A stretch of DNA of 64,000 nt from NCBI RefSeq assembly GCF_016950255.1, contig NZ_JACGFN010000002.1, forward strand, positions 620,001 through 684,000, read 5' to 3'. The DNA comes from Pectobacterium brasiliense. Its GTDB lineage: Bacteria; Pseudomonadota; Gammaproteobacteria; Enterobacterales; Enterobacteriaceae. Position 1 is the stretch's first letter, and every line of letters begins with the position of its first letter. Positions 9,452-18,139 of the stretch are shown here, one piece after another. The notes beneath the pieces were generated by a model that did no database searches, had not been told where the DNA came from, and was given only the letters and a program-made list of their open reading frames with translations. The position numbers and the translations under genes were made by a program.

Positions 9452-10671
9452 TATTTTTGCTCCTGCTGTTGACGCACGGAACGGTCATACGCCTGCGCAT
9501 ATACCTGATGGAACAGTTTCTGGAAGCCCTGCTGGCGCGGCGACGTTAATTCACGGTAGTAGTGTTGATACATCTGCCACGCCCAGCCGTCATCGGCCGC
9601 CAGTGGTTCGCCACTGCGGCGATAGTGCTCAAAGCGATTGAGTAGCGCGGCAGGCGAGAAGGCCTGAAGGATATTTTCCAACGCTACGGCAATCGCTTGC
9701 TGGTTCGCGATGTGATGCACCCGCACATTGTTCAACACCTCTTCCACGGCAGCGGGCGCAGACAGGTGAACCGGGCTTTTTCCTTCGGCAAACAGCACCG
9801 ACAGCGTATCGGCATAGCCCAGCCCAAGACGCAGCGGGTTATCTTCAATCGGGCGTAAATGCGTATCCGCCATGGCCGCCTGTTCCGTCTGCAATGCCAG
9901 CAGGCCTTCCACCATCGCGCGCAGGCTTTTTCCCATTTCTTCCAGCATTTCGCGCAGTCGTGCATCATCACCCGGCTGAAGCGACAGCCCCAGCCCGCGC
10001 ATCAGCGGTGCCAGTGAGGTGCCATCGCTGTAGCCCTCCAGCCCTTCTCCCGCGTACGGTGTGTTGATGGTCGGTAATTCCACAAATTTCTGATCCATGG
10101 TGTCCTCAGCAGAAGAAAAAGAAGAAAGAGAGGTCGTGAGCGATGCGCCGGCCGTCTCACTGTCTGATGGCAAGAGTGGCTGGCTCTGCTCTTTCTGTAG
10201 TGCCCACAGTGGGTCATTCAGAACAACTGTGGGATCGGCCAGATCCGTTGAGCGCTTTTTTTTATCTTCCGTTAACCAGCCGCCCAGCACATCGACCGTG
10301 CCCTGCCCTAATACCTGATCGATATCCTGTTCCGTGGTGGGATCGCCGATATAAACGCCCAGCCGGAAAGGCCCGATAACCAGTTCATCGCCGTGCGACA
10401 AAATGACTTTGCGATCGCGCCCAATCGGCGACAGCGATCCGTTAATAAAAGACTGACCGCTCAGATCGCACAGGCTGAAATAGCCGTCGGTCATGTCGAT
10501 ACGGGCGTGCTCCGGCACGACGGAGCCCAGCCGATCCCGCAGTTGCCACTGGTCTTTTTCCGACGCGCCCAGCGTGCCACCACGGTGATCGAACTGGTGC
10601 TGCACCTGAGAATTGATATCGAGCTGCTCACTGTTGAGCACAACCAACGTGAGTGGATGGGTTACGTTCAC
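9451..10671 (-). CDS. tagH: T6SS forkhead-associated scaffold protein Fha (TagH/VasC)
   Basis: 406-aa protein with an N-terminal FHA phosphothreonine-binding domain (about 1-100; motifs DRLGSVVPEHARI and GDELVIGPFRLGVYI), a low-complexity linker rich in Ser/Glu, and a C-terminal TagH-type helical domain (about 240-400). In other T6SSs the Fha protein links threonine phosphorylation or baseplate recruitment to firing. I start it at the GTG at 10671, which has GGAG 5 nt upstream and sits 2 nt after the tssG stop; an upstream in-frame ATG would need a 66-bp overlap and adds a non-homologous peptide. Confidence 0.88.
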   Translation of the reverse strand: MNVTHPLTLVVLNSEQLDINSQVQHQFDHRGGTLGASEKDQWQLRDRLGSVVPEHARIDMTDGYFSLCDLSGQSFINGSLSPIGRDRKVILSHGDELVIGPFRLGVYIGDPTTEQDIDQVLGQGTVDVLGGWLTEDKKKRSTDLADPTVVLNDPLWALQKEQSQPLLPSDSETAGASLTTSLSSFSSAEDTMDQKFVELPTINTPYAGEGLEGYSDGTSLAPLMRGLGLSLQPGDDARLREMLEEMGKSLRAMVEGLLALQTEQAAMADTHLRPIEDNPLRLGLGYADTLSVLFAEGKSPVHLSAPAAVEEVLNNVRVHHIANQQAIAVALENILQAFSPAALLNRFEHYRRSGEPLAADDGWAWQMYQHYYRELTSPRQQGFQKLFHQVYAQAYDRSVRQQQEQK

Positions 10672-10673
10672 AT

Positions 10674-11672
10674 TTACTCCTGCACACAAATCGTCACATA
10701 GGGATCGGCGGGCGGCTGCCCGAGAAAGCTGCTCCATCCCAACCGGCTGCTTTGCTCACTGCCCAGACTTAAGCCCTTGGCTTCGCCTTCGGCAAAACCC
10801 AGACGCAGATCCCAGGCCAACTGATCGCGAAGAATGAAAGAGACAAAACGCACCAGCGGCTGAAAATGCTCGCCGTTGGGCAAGAAGCTGAGAAAGCGGC
10901 TAAAGCTGAGATTGCCGACCTTGAGCAAAAACTTGCCGGCGCAGTCATTCACTTTGTCGCCGATAACAAAATCACCGCCCAACATCATGTTTCCTCTGCC
11001 CAGGCGGTTCTGCTGCCCTTCGTGAATGGGCACACGACGGTGCTGCCAGGCCAGGACAGCCACGTCATCCAGGTCAAAACAGTGAATAACCAAGCCCGCG
11101 ACCACTTCTGGGGAGCGGCTGGGGCTGGCGAGCACCCCGGCGTAGGACAGCATCTTGGCGCGGTTAACCGGCAGGCTGTCGCGTACGGCGTCATTCCCTA
11201 ACCCCACCAGCGCAAACATCAGGCGGGAGAATCCATCCTCCCCTTCATTCTGAAAGCGGACGTGATAGCGGTATTTGCGCCATGCGCGGTGCAGCAGCGT
11301 AAGTAAGCGGTGATGAAAGAAGTCGAGAAACACGCCCAGCTTCTGTTCGCCCTGCGCGTATTCCCAGGCCAGCTCTTCGAGGTAATAACCGGGCATCGGT
11401 GACTGACTGCCGTGCAGGCCAAGAAACGCGACTTCCAGCTCCTGACGGCCAGCTTCATCACGTCCCACCTGCAAGATATCGCTGGGGTGAAAACCGATGG
11501 AGGCCGTAGAGCGAAAGCGCAGGCGTTCCTGTTCAGGGCGGAAATCCAGCTCTTGTTCCAGATCCACACCTTCCAGTTGGTTGAGTAGCTCCACCAATTG
11601 GAAAAAATTAAAGCGCGAGACATCCTGACGGAATGTCACATCATTGAGTGTTGACCTATCTGTACCGGCCAT
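10674..11672 (-). CDS. tssG: T6SS baseplate protein TssG
   Basis: 332-aa baseplate wedge component. Family motifs include FNFFQLVELLNQLEG near the start, SPMPGYYLEEL and LLLLHRAWRKYRY-like (LTLLHRAWRKYRY). The start at 11672 has AAGGAG about 8 nt upstream and lies inside the end of tssF, giving a genuine 37-nt overlap that suggests translational coupling of the two wedge proteins. Length is normal for the family. Confidence 0.95.
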   Translation of the reverse strand: MAGTDRSTLNDVTFRQDVSRFNFFQLVELLNQLEGVDLEQELDFRPEQERLRFRSTASIGFHPSDILQVGRDEAGRQELEVAFLGLHGSQSPMPGYYLEELAWEYAQGEQKLGVFLDFFHHRLLTLLHRAWRKYRYHVRFQNEGEDGFSRLMFALVGLGNDAVRDSLPVNRAKMLSYAGVLASPSRSPEVVAGLVIHCFDLDDVAVLAWQHRRVPIHEGQQNRLGRGNMMLGGDFVIGDKVNDCAGKFLLKVGNLSFSRFLSFLPNGEHFQPLVRFVSFILRDQLAWDLRLGFAEGEAKGLSLGSEQSSRLGWSSFLGQPPADPYVTICVQE

Positions 11673-13402
11673 CGGTAGCGCTCCTTGTTATCGATGTTGA
11701 CCACTTCCAACAGGTGGAAAGCGTTGACGCTGGCGTATAGCGAGAAGAAGTGCGCCAGCACCGTACTAAACAGATAGAGTTCTCCTTCACTGGAAAACGC
11801 GGATTGCCGTACTGACAGGATGGATTTCAAGCCGCGAACCGGCATCCCCTGCACCAGACGGTCGATCGGTGTGGTTTCGATAGATTCGATCCCTGCCAGA
11901 CGCTTACGCGAGGCCTGTTCCGCCTGCTTGTCGTGCAGCGCCGGGAAATCGTAAGTACGCAGGATCTGCACCAGCGCATCGCGCCGCAGCAGCGACACAT
12001 AGTTCAGAGACAGATTGGAGATCAGCGTCCAGTGAAGGCTGCCATCCATGGCAGGCCGCAGCGGTCGCGTCGGCCGTACCAGATTGCGAAACGTCGCGAA
12101 AGACGGCGAATTGCCGGTTGGCACGCAGATCGACCCAACAGGCAGTTTCGCCGCACGCGATCGGTTGGTGCAGGTCAGCGTTACCGAGATGGATTCATCC
12201 AAATCAATCACTTCCTGCTCATCACCACGCACAAAAGAGAGCATGTGATCAAACCCGTTGCCGCTGACCGCTTCTCTTACCCGAATACGGTAATAGAGCG
12301 CGAGCCGTCCTTTGGCACGTTCGATTTGGTGCTGAAAGCTCTCAAAAGGCTGATAGGTGCGTGGAATCCCCCTAGCACGGCCTGAATTCCCTTCAACCCA
12401 ACCTTCAACCTTATCCACAGAGAAAATTTCAAAGCTATCGGCGTTGCGGTAGCTGGCTTTCAGCGGGTAATCCGTCTGGCGTCCGCTGAGGTTGATCGGC
12501 TCGCTATCATGCTGGAAGAGATTGATTGCCGGCACGCAGTTGAGCATGAACGAATCAGGACGGATCTTCAGTTCCGCCGGCAGCGGGCGGTCAAAGCAAA
12601 AATGCAGACGGAATTCCGTTACCGTCAGCGGAAGCTCCGGCCATACCGCGCCTGCGAGTTGGAAAAAGAGAAAACTTTCAGGAAAACAAAAGTATTCCTG
12701 CAAAATGCGGTAGCCGGAATAGACATTGCCGGGATACGGCAATAGCGCATCTTCCCGCTCAAAGCCGACCGTTTTCAGCACGCTGGCTTCCTGACGAAAA
12801 CGCTGACCATCGACTTCCAGCTCAATGTGCGACAGTTGGCTGGCAATCCAGAAATAGAGTTCGTAGGCCGTATAGGTATCACCGCCCAGATAAAAGCGCA
12901 GCTTGTCGAGTTGCAGATCGCTTAACGATAGCGGGCCATGCAGCCCAATATCCAGCGTGATGGTGGAAAGATCGTTGCCGCTCTGTACCTTGATCTCACG
13001 GATATCCGCAGGATAAATCCAGGCATCGTGGCAGGTCTGAAAATGGCACACCACATCATCAATCGGCAGACTATCAAGTTCACAGCCGCGTTCAACAAAC
13101 GCGGGCTGGGCAATCGCGCCGGGGAGTACCGAAAACTGCATAATCGTCATGCTCGGTACGGGGCGCAGGTAATTAGGCCACAGCATGCCCAGCAGACCGT
13201 GTGTCAGTTCCGGAAATTCATCCTCGATCTTCGCCCGCAGGCTCCCTGTCAAAAAGGCGAACCCTTCCAGCAGACGCTCGACGTCTGGATCCGTGGTTTG
13301 TTCTGACAAAAATCGGGTAAGCTCAGGGTGCGCCTTGGCGAATTCACGCCCTTGCAGGCGCAAGTAGGTCAGCTCATCCCTGAAAAAATGTTCCAGTGAC
13401 AT
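11636..13402 (-). CDS. tssF: T6SS baseplate protein TssF
   Basis: 588-aa baseplate wedge protein partnering TssG and TssE. It starts MSLEHFFRDELTYLRLQGRE, the conserved TssF N-terminus, followed by LLEGFAFLTGSLRAKIEDEFPEL-type sequence and a C-terminal GLKSILSVRQ region. Full length. Begins 2 nt after tssE and overlaps tssG by 37 nt. Confidence 0.96.
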   Translation of the reverse strand: MSLEHFFRDELTYLRLQGREFAKAHPELTRFLSEQTTDPDVERLLEGFAFLTGSLRAKIEDEFPELTHGLLGMLWPNYLRPVPSMTIMQFSVLPGAIAQPAFVERGCELDSLPIDDVVCHFQTCHDAWIYPADIREIKVQSGNDLSTITLDIGLHGPLSLSDLQLDKLRFYLGGDTYTAYELYFWIASQLSHIELEVDGQRFRQEASVLKTVGFEREDALLPYPGNVYSGYRILQEYFCFPESFLFFQLAGAVWPELPLTVTEFRLHFCFDRPLPAELKIRPDSFMLNCVPAINLFQHDSEPINLSGRQTDYPLKASYRNADSFEIFSVDKVEGWVEGNSGRARGIPRTYQPFESFQHQIERAKGRLALYYRIRVREAVSGNGFDHMLSFVRGDEQEVIDLDESISVTLTCTNRSRAAKLPVGSICVPTGNSPSFATFRNLVRPTRPLRPAMDGSLHWTLISNLSLNYVSLLRRDALVQILRTYDFPALHDKQAEQASRKRLAGIESIETTPIDRLVQGMPVRGLKSILSVRQSAFSSEGELYLFSTVLAHFFSLYASVNAFHLLEVVNIDNKERYRWPVQIGQHSMM

Positions 13403-13404
13403 AA

Positions 13405-13836
13405 TCAGATCATTCTGTAGTGGCGGTGGCTATCCATATGGATATTGAAAGAGGCAACCTGCTCCAGATCTTCCAATCTGACCCGGGCGGTAACCTGAAA
13501 CGACATCTCCATCGGATTCGATAAATAGTCCGATGTGTCGACATCCACATGAACAATTCGCGGTTCAAAGCGACAGATACACTGTCGGATCGCCTCCCGG
13601 ATTTTCCCTCGAATGTCCGCCCCACCCTGCGTCGCGTCATTAAAATCAATCACGCCAAGCTCAGGTGCGCTGCGGCAATTTCCGGGCCGGGTGTTGAGCA
13701 CATTGTCCAATTGACGCTTAACGGACTCGATCAGTGCTTCAACTTCCGTTTCAGGGGAGGAGCGACGCTCCTCCCCACGGATACGATCAAACAGACTTGC
13801 CGCGTTTCCCCTTTCCCAGGCAGAAAGAGACGGCAT
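13405..13836 (-). CDS. tssE: T6SS baseplate protein TssE (gp25-like)
   Basis: 143-aa gp25/lysozyme-like baseplate protein that nucleates sheath assembly. Shows the gp25 core: LDNVLNTRPGNCRSAPELG and a C-terminal IRQCICRFEPRIVHVDVD segment followed by a beta-rich tail. It starts MPSLSAWERG, 5 nt after tssC. Size and order are typical. Confidence 0.95.
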   Translation of the reverse strand: MPSLSAWERGNAASLFDRIRGEERRSSPETEVEALIESVKRQLDNVLNTRPGNCRSAPELGVIDFNDATQGGADIRGKIREAIRQCICRFEPRIVHVDVDTSDYLSNPMEMSFQVTARVRLEDLEQVASFNIHMDSHRHYRMI

Positions 13837-13841
13837 AAGTC

Positions 13842-15320
13842 TTATTCCTTATCCAAACGCCCTACCAGCGACAGCTCAAAGTTCGCCCCCATGTACTTGA
13901 AGTGCGGGCGCACAGACATGGTGACCTGATACCAACCTGGTTCTCCTTCTACATCCAGCACTTTGATTTGTGCGGCACGCAGAGGACGACGGCTACGAAC
14001 ATCTGCCGGCGGGTTTTCCTGATCGGCGATGTACTGTTTAATCCAGGTATTCAGCTCACGCTCCAGATCCTGACGCTCTTTCCATGAGCCAATCTGTTCA
14101 CGCTGTAGCACTTTGATGTAGTGCGCCAGACGGTTGATGATGAACATGTACGGCAGCTGCGTACCCAGCTTGTAGTTGGTTTCCGCCTCTTTGCCTTCTT
14201 TAGTGTTCGGGAACACCTTCGGCTTCTGCACCGAGTTAGCCGAGAAGAACGCCGCGTTGTCACTGTCTTTACGCATCGTCAGCGTGATAAAGCCCTCTTC
14301 GGCCATTTCATATTCGCGACGATCGGTGATCAGGACTTCAGTCGGGATCTTGGCCTGAAGTTGCCCCATGGCTTCATAAACATGCACTGGCAGGTCGGTA
14401 ATCGCACCGCCGCTCTGCGGGCCAATGATGTTCGGACACCAGCGGTATTTCGCGAAGCTGTCCGTCAACGCCGTTCCCATCAGATAGGCGGTGTTGCCCC
14501 ACAGATAGTGTTCGTGATCGGTGCTGATATCTTCCTTGTAGTTGAAGCCCTTAATCGGGTTCTCTACCGGGTCATAAGGCAAGCGAGCCAGGAAGCGCGG
14601 TGCCGTCAGCCCCAGATAGCGACCATCTTCGGACTCACGCAGCGAACGCCATTTCGTGTAGGCCGGGCCTTCGAAAACGGATTTCAGATCTTTGATGGAA
14701 GGCAGATCGGTGAAGCGATCCACGCCAAAGAAGGTCGGCGCAACGGAAGAGATGAACGGCGCATGCGCCATCGCACCCACGGCGCTGACATACTGCATCA
14801 GCTTGATATCCGGTGAACTTTGCGTCAGCGCATAGTCACCGATTACGCCGCCGATAGGCTGACCACCAAACTGGCCGTAGCCGCTGGAATACACGTGCTT
14901 ATAGAAGCCAGACTGTGAGATTTCAGGGGCGAATTCGAAATCTTCCAACAGCTCTTCTTTTGTCGCATGTAACACCAACAGTTTGATGTTTTCGCGGAAA
15001 TCGGTGCGATCGATAAGCAGTTTCATCGAACGCCAGGAAGATTCCAGTTCCTGTAATTCTTTCGCATGCAGAATAACGTCAATCTGCTTGCTAAGTTTTT
15101 TATCCAGTTCGACGATCATGCTATCGACCAGCGCTTTGTTCACGGGTTCTGCTGCATTACCGCTATCAAGAATGTTAGCGACCAGCGCGGCAATGCCCTG
15201 TTTAGCGACGCTGTAGCCTTCATCAACCGGGCTGATACGCGCTTGAGCCATGATGTCATCAAGCAGCGATCCAGAAGCACTGGTGGCTCCTGCCTGAACC
15301 TGTTCTTCAACTATTGACAT
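13842..15320 (-). CDS. tssC: T6SS contractile sheath large subunit TssC (VipB)
   Basis: 492-aa sheath protein that polymerises with TssB around the Hcp tube. Conserved stretches: ELESSWRSMKLLIDRTDFRE, FGGQPIGGVIGDY, and the C-terminal PGWYQVTMSVRPHFKYMGA. Intact and of family length. It follows tssB by 32 nt and would be highly expressed in an active system. Confidence 0.97.
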   Translation of the reverse strand: MSIVEEQVQAGATSASGSLLDDIMAQARISPVDEGYSVAKQGIAALVANILDSGNAAEPVNKALVDSMIVELDKKLSKQIDVILHAKELQELESSWRSMKLLIDRTDFRENIKLLVLHATKEELLEDFEFAPEISQSGFYKHVYSSGYGQFGGQPIGGVIGDYALTQSSPDIKLMQYVSAVGAMAHAPFISSVAPTFFGVDRFTDLPSIKDLKSVFEGPAYTKWRSLRESEDGRYLGLTAPRFLARLPYDPVENPIKGFNYKEDISTDHEHYLWGNTAYLMGTALTDSFAKYRWCPNIIGPQSGGAITDLPVHVYEAMGQLQAKIPTEVLITDRREYEMAEEGFITLTMRKDSDNAAFFSANSVQKPKVFPNTKEGKEAETNYKLGTQLPYMFIINRLAHYIKVLQREQIGSWKERQDLERELNTWIKQYIADQENPPADVRSRRPLRAAQIKVLDVEGEPGWYQVTMSVRPHFKYMGANFELSLVGRLDKE

Positions 15321-15352
15321 ATTCGTTTCCCTATTTCGTCAATAAACATCAA

Positions 15353-15856
15353 TTATTCGGCGGGTTTGACCAGATCGAGCTCTTTCAGAAGCTGCTCTCT
15401 GGCTTCTTCGCTGGACAACAGATCCTGCAAACGATTACGGAATGAGGGAATATTGCCGAGGGGGCCTTTCAGCGCCACCAGTGCTTCACGTAAATCAAGC
15501 AGCTTACGTAATTCAGGCACTTGCTGGGCAATGCGGTCAGGGGAGAAATCATTCAGACCGCCGATGCTCAGTTTCACTGGCAGGTCATCCTGACTTTCTT
15601 CTTCAAGGCGGTTTGGCACACTGAAGTTCAATTCCAGATTTGCTTCTTTCATCACTGAGGTAAAGTTGTTCTTATCGATCGATACGGTCTGACGTTCTTC
15701 GATCGGCGTTTCCTCTGTGCGCCCTTTCATATTTCCCACGATCATCAGCGTCAACGGCAATTCTATTTCCGCCTGCTGACCACCAGTGGCCGGAACATAT
15801 TTGATATTAATACGTTCCTTTGGTGCGACAGATGCACCATCAGTTCCTTTTGCCAT
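15353..15856 (-). CDS. tssB: T6SS contractile sheath small subunit TssB (VipA)
   Basis: 167-aa first gene of the operon. The ATG at 15856 gives MAKGTDGASVAPKERINIKY, matching the usual TssB N-terminus (the SVAPKERxN motif); a GTG 8 codons upstream is in frame but gives non-homologous residues. Other motifs: PLTLMIVGNMKGR and the C-terminal FRNRLQDLLSSEEAREQL, which includes the helix ClpV acts on in VipA/VipB systems. The upstream SD is weak, which is odd for an abundant structural protein. Confidence 0.95.
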   Translation of the reverse strand: MAKGTDGASVAPKERINIKYVPATGGQQAEIELPLTLMIVGNMKGRTEETPIEERQTVSIDKNNFTSVMKEANLELNFSVPNRLEEESQDDLPVKLSIGGLNDFSPDRIAQQVPELRKLLDLREALVALKGPLGNIPSFRNRLQDLLSSEEAREQLLKELDLVKPAE

Positions 15857-17065
15857 GTGTCTATACCAACGTAAGGGCACTCGGGCCCGGAGAAGTAAAG
15901 TCGATTCCTACCAAAAGCCCGCCATAATCCATAAGGACGGCAGCAATTCGGCAAACAAATAACGCATTTGTTTTTCGACCAGCGAGATGAAATAAATTAA
16001 AAACCGAATTAAAAAGCATAATAAAACCGTAATGTTACGGATTATATCGGCGTAAAAAGAATCACACCAAGAAGGAATTAAATACATTTATATTTTGAGT
16101 TTAGATCATACACACAACACAAACGCACGGTCAATGCTTATATAGCAGAGCAACTAAACGGAACCACTAAAACATAAAATACATTAAAAACAACAAATTA
16201 ACTTAAACTTAAGTAAAAACAAACAGAAGAAAAAATAATATACCTCTGATTTTCAATTAACGGAAAAGGCATATATTTTATGCCTTTTAATTTCGTTAAA
16301 AACGAAATACTTAATGCGCTAATAAAAATCATCAATAACAAAAACCCCATTAATTTTAATTTAGTGAAAATATTTACCCTCTATTTTTTACTTTTGACAG
16401 AACAAATACCTCCATTACATTAATAAACTATTTCCCTGTTAAGAAATAAATATTAGATAGTTTAGCAATCATTTATTATTTAATTAAAATTATTAGGTTT
16501 TTATACTATAAAAAAACACAAAAATAGCATCAATGGCTTACATTGGTATTTTTGCGTTATTTACTAACAAAAACCATTGCAGTAGGCAGTGAAATGATCT
16601 TTTTAACGTCATTTTTAGGTTAAAAAATGGCAGTTATTCGGTAGAAGACGATTCCAGGCTGAACGTGATTTTCTATGTCCGATAGAAAGACGAAATGAGA
16701 GAACAGATACGACGCGCCCAAAGCAGAATGCCTAGAGAAGTTCATCGATACGGATGACCTGCGGACACATCGTGTTGCGCACCTCGTTCTTGCCCAAGCG
16801 GTTCCCGCGACTGTGCGAGTATCCCGATTATGTTTGGGGTTTTAGTCGGGGCTGGTGGCTCAAGAGGCGTTTTCACCACATATCGAGAAATGACGCCTGA
16901 TTAGCGTGCAGGAAGTGTAGCCCTAGGTTGAAATTAATAATATAGTAATAAATTAATTTGGAAATAATTATCACGATATTAATTTCATTGGAATGTATTT
17001 CGCTCCTTAGTCGATTACACTACAATCCACGCTGAGTAATCTTGTCATTCATGGATGGAATAACA
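15857..17065. promoter_or_regulatory. AT-rich intergenic region upstream of tssB and of the candidate effector gene
   Basis: About 1.2 kb without a convincing gene, separating the leftward T6SS operon from the rightward effector candidate. Most of it is strongly AT-rich (for example 16080-16560), the kind of sequence bound by H-NS (inference), and it must contain the tssB promoter. A GC-richer island at about 16640-16920 interrupts it and may be a decayed insertion: it has no ORF of useful length. I could not find a convincing sigma-54 -24/-12 element by eye. Confidence 0.5.
16670..16688. repeat. Small perfect hairpin sharing a 17-mer with the 46.3-kb repeat region
   Basis: TTTCTAT and ATAGAAA form a 7-bp perfect stem around a 5-nt loop (GTCCG). 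The 17 bases at 16669-16685 (TTTTCTATGTCCGATAG) recur exactly at 46268-46284, next to the dispersed repeat described there. A shared 17-mer in two intergenic regions suggests remnants of the same repeat family. Function unknown. Confidence 0.55.
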
Positions 17066-17698
17066 ATGACTGAAGCAGATCTGGATGAACTGGCCGACCG
17101 TATAGTAAAGATGCTAACCACTACGGATTTTTATGAAGGGATGGGAAATGGAATATCAGAGATAGGTAAGAATTTTGGCTATCTGGCCTATGATTTTATT
17201 GATACTGATACACGGTATGCCAAATCTCGAGAAATGGAAAGATTGATAAAAGCGGTTCATAGAGGGGTTGTATCAAGAGAAAAAATCATTGAGGCAATAA
17301 AAAGAATATTTAAGGTCTTTAATCGCAATGCCTCTGAATCTCAAAAGGAAGCAATTTACCATAAAGCAGTAGGCTCCGTAGCGGGTAGTATGCTTGTTTC
17401 ACAAGCAGTATTTCAAATAGCGAAGAGAATCGGCAATGCCCCCAAAGTATCTACTGGTACGGTATACTATATCTTGTTGCTTGGTGGGATGGCGAAGCGG
17501 TCAATATATCGTTCAATGCATTTAAAAAATAACACACCTGAAGTATATTCAGAATTGAGAAGGGATGATTTAGATTTTCTGTTCTTCCTTTTTGAAGAAA
17601 ATGTTGAGCCGCTAACCGAAGCGATAAAGATGAGGAGAACGTATGGTAATGGAATGTTTAATCAATTAATTGATAAAATAGAATATAGGATTAAGTGA
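17066..17698 (+). CDS. Uncharacterised AT-rich protein, candidate T6SS-associated membrane-active effector
   Basis: 210-aa protein I do not recognise by family. The start at 17066 (MTEADLDELADRIVKML) is preceded by GGATGGA; a TTG and an ATG 24 and 15 nt upstream are alternatives. No signal peptide. The N-terminal 110 residues are helical and charged; around residues 100-150 is a hydrophobic stretch (VGSVAGSMLVSQAVFQIAKR and VYYILLLGGMAKRSIYRS) that could insert in membranes; the C-terminus is basic/charged. Two tiny paralogous membrane-protein genes follow 1 nt and about 220 nt later on the same strand. Position beside the T6SS operon, AT-rich codon use and this arrangement suggest an effector/immunity cassette, possibly pore-forming; this is inference. 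Confidence 0.6.
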   Translation: MTEADLDELADRIVKMLTTTDFYEGMGNGISEIGKNFGYLAYDFIDTDTRYAKSREMERLIKAVHRGVVSREKIIEAIKRIFKVFNRNASESQKEAIYHKAVGSVAGSMLVSQAVFQIAKRIGNAPKVSTGTVYYILLLGGMAKRSIYRSMHLKNNTPEVYSELRRDDLDFLFFLFEENVEPLTEAIKMRRTYGNGMFNQLIDKIEYRIK

Positions 17699-17699
17699 C

Positions 17700-17900
17700 A
17701 TGACTATCTTTCTAAAAAAGGTATTTATTTTCATATTAAACAACATAACCATGTTTCTTTTCAGCATATGCTTCTTTTGGATTTGTTATATTCTATTTGT
17801 TGGCTATGCTCCCTGGAGTGAAAAAACAGTCCATTTAATTATTGCAGTTTCTATTTTTATTGGGTTAGGGAAATTATCTGACTGGTTCGATAAAAAATGA
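17700..17900 (+). CDS. Small two-helix membrane protein, candidate immunity protein (copy 1)
   Basis: 66 aa with two predicted transmembrane helices (about 10-34 and 44-60) around a short loop with the motif VGYAPWSEKTVHLI. The ATG at 17700 begins one base after the TGA of the preceding gene, so the two are very likely co-transcribed and coupled. It is a paralogue of the next gene. An inner-membrane immunity protein against the upstream gene product is a reasonable hypothesis; no recognised family. Confidence 0.62.
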   Translation: MTIFLKKVFIFILNNITMFLFSICFFWICYILFVGYAPWSEKTVHLIIAVSIFIGLGKLSDWFDKK

Positions 17901-17915
17901 ATATGAGCCAATGAC

Positions 17916-18116
17916 ATGCTTAAAATATTAAAAAATCGGCTTATTTTTTTATTTAAAAACATCATATTTTCTCTTTTCAGCATATCCTTTCTTTGTATCA
18001 TCTACATTTTATTGGTTGGGTATGCTCCGTGGAATGAAAAGACCATTCATCTCATCATCGCGATTGTAGTTTGCTTCGGATTAGGGAAGTTCTTCACATG
18101 GGTTGATGAAAAATGA
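17916..18116 (+). CDS. Small two-helix membrane protein, candidate immunity protein (copy 2)
   Basis: 66 aa, same length and layout as copy 1: two hydrophobic helices and the loop motif VGYAPWNEKTIHLI, ending LGKFFTWVDEK versus LGKLSDWFDKK. The proteins are clearly duplicated but diverged, mostly in the first helix. The 15-nt gap between copies and conserved frame keep it in the same operon. Diverged tandem copies are common for immunity genes, which supports, but does not prove, that role. Confidence 0.6.
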   Translation: MLKILKNRLIFLFKNIIFSLFSISFLCIIYILLVGYAPWNEKTIHLIIAIVVCFGLGKFFTWVDEK

Positions 18117-18139
18117 ATGTAGGGTCTCCCCTGCACTTT

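Noticed and set aside
10672..10737. Upstream ATG for Fha adding 22 residues
   Set aside because: It would overlap tssG by 64 nt and the added residues do not fit an FHA N-terminus; the GTG at 10671 has a good SD.
14121..14816. 231-codon plus-strand ORF inside tssC
   Set aside because: Antisense shadow of the strongly conserved tssC; no SD and no homology-like motifs.
15857..16100. Sigma-54 promoter for tssB
   Set aside because: I looked for a GG-N10-GC core on the minus strand upstream of tssB and found no convincing element; a matrix scan would be decisive.
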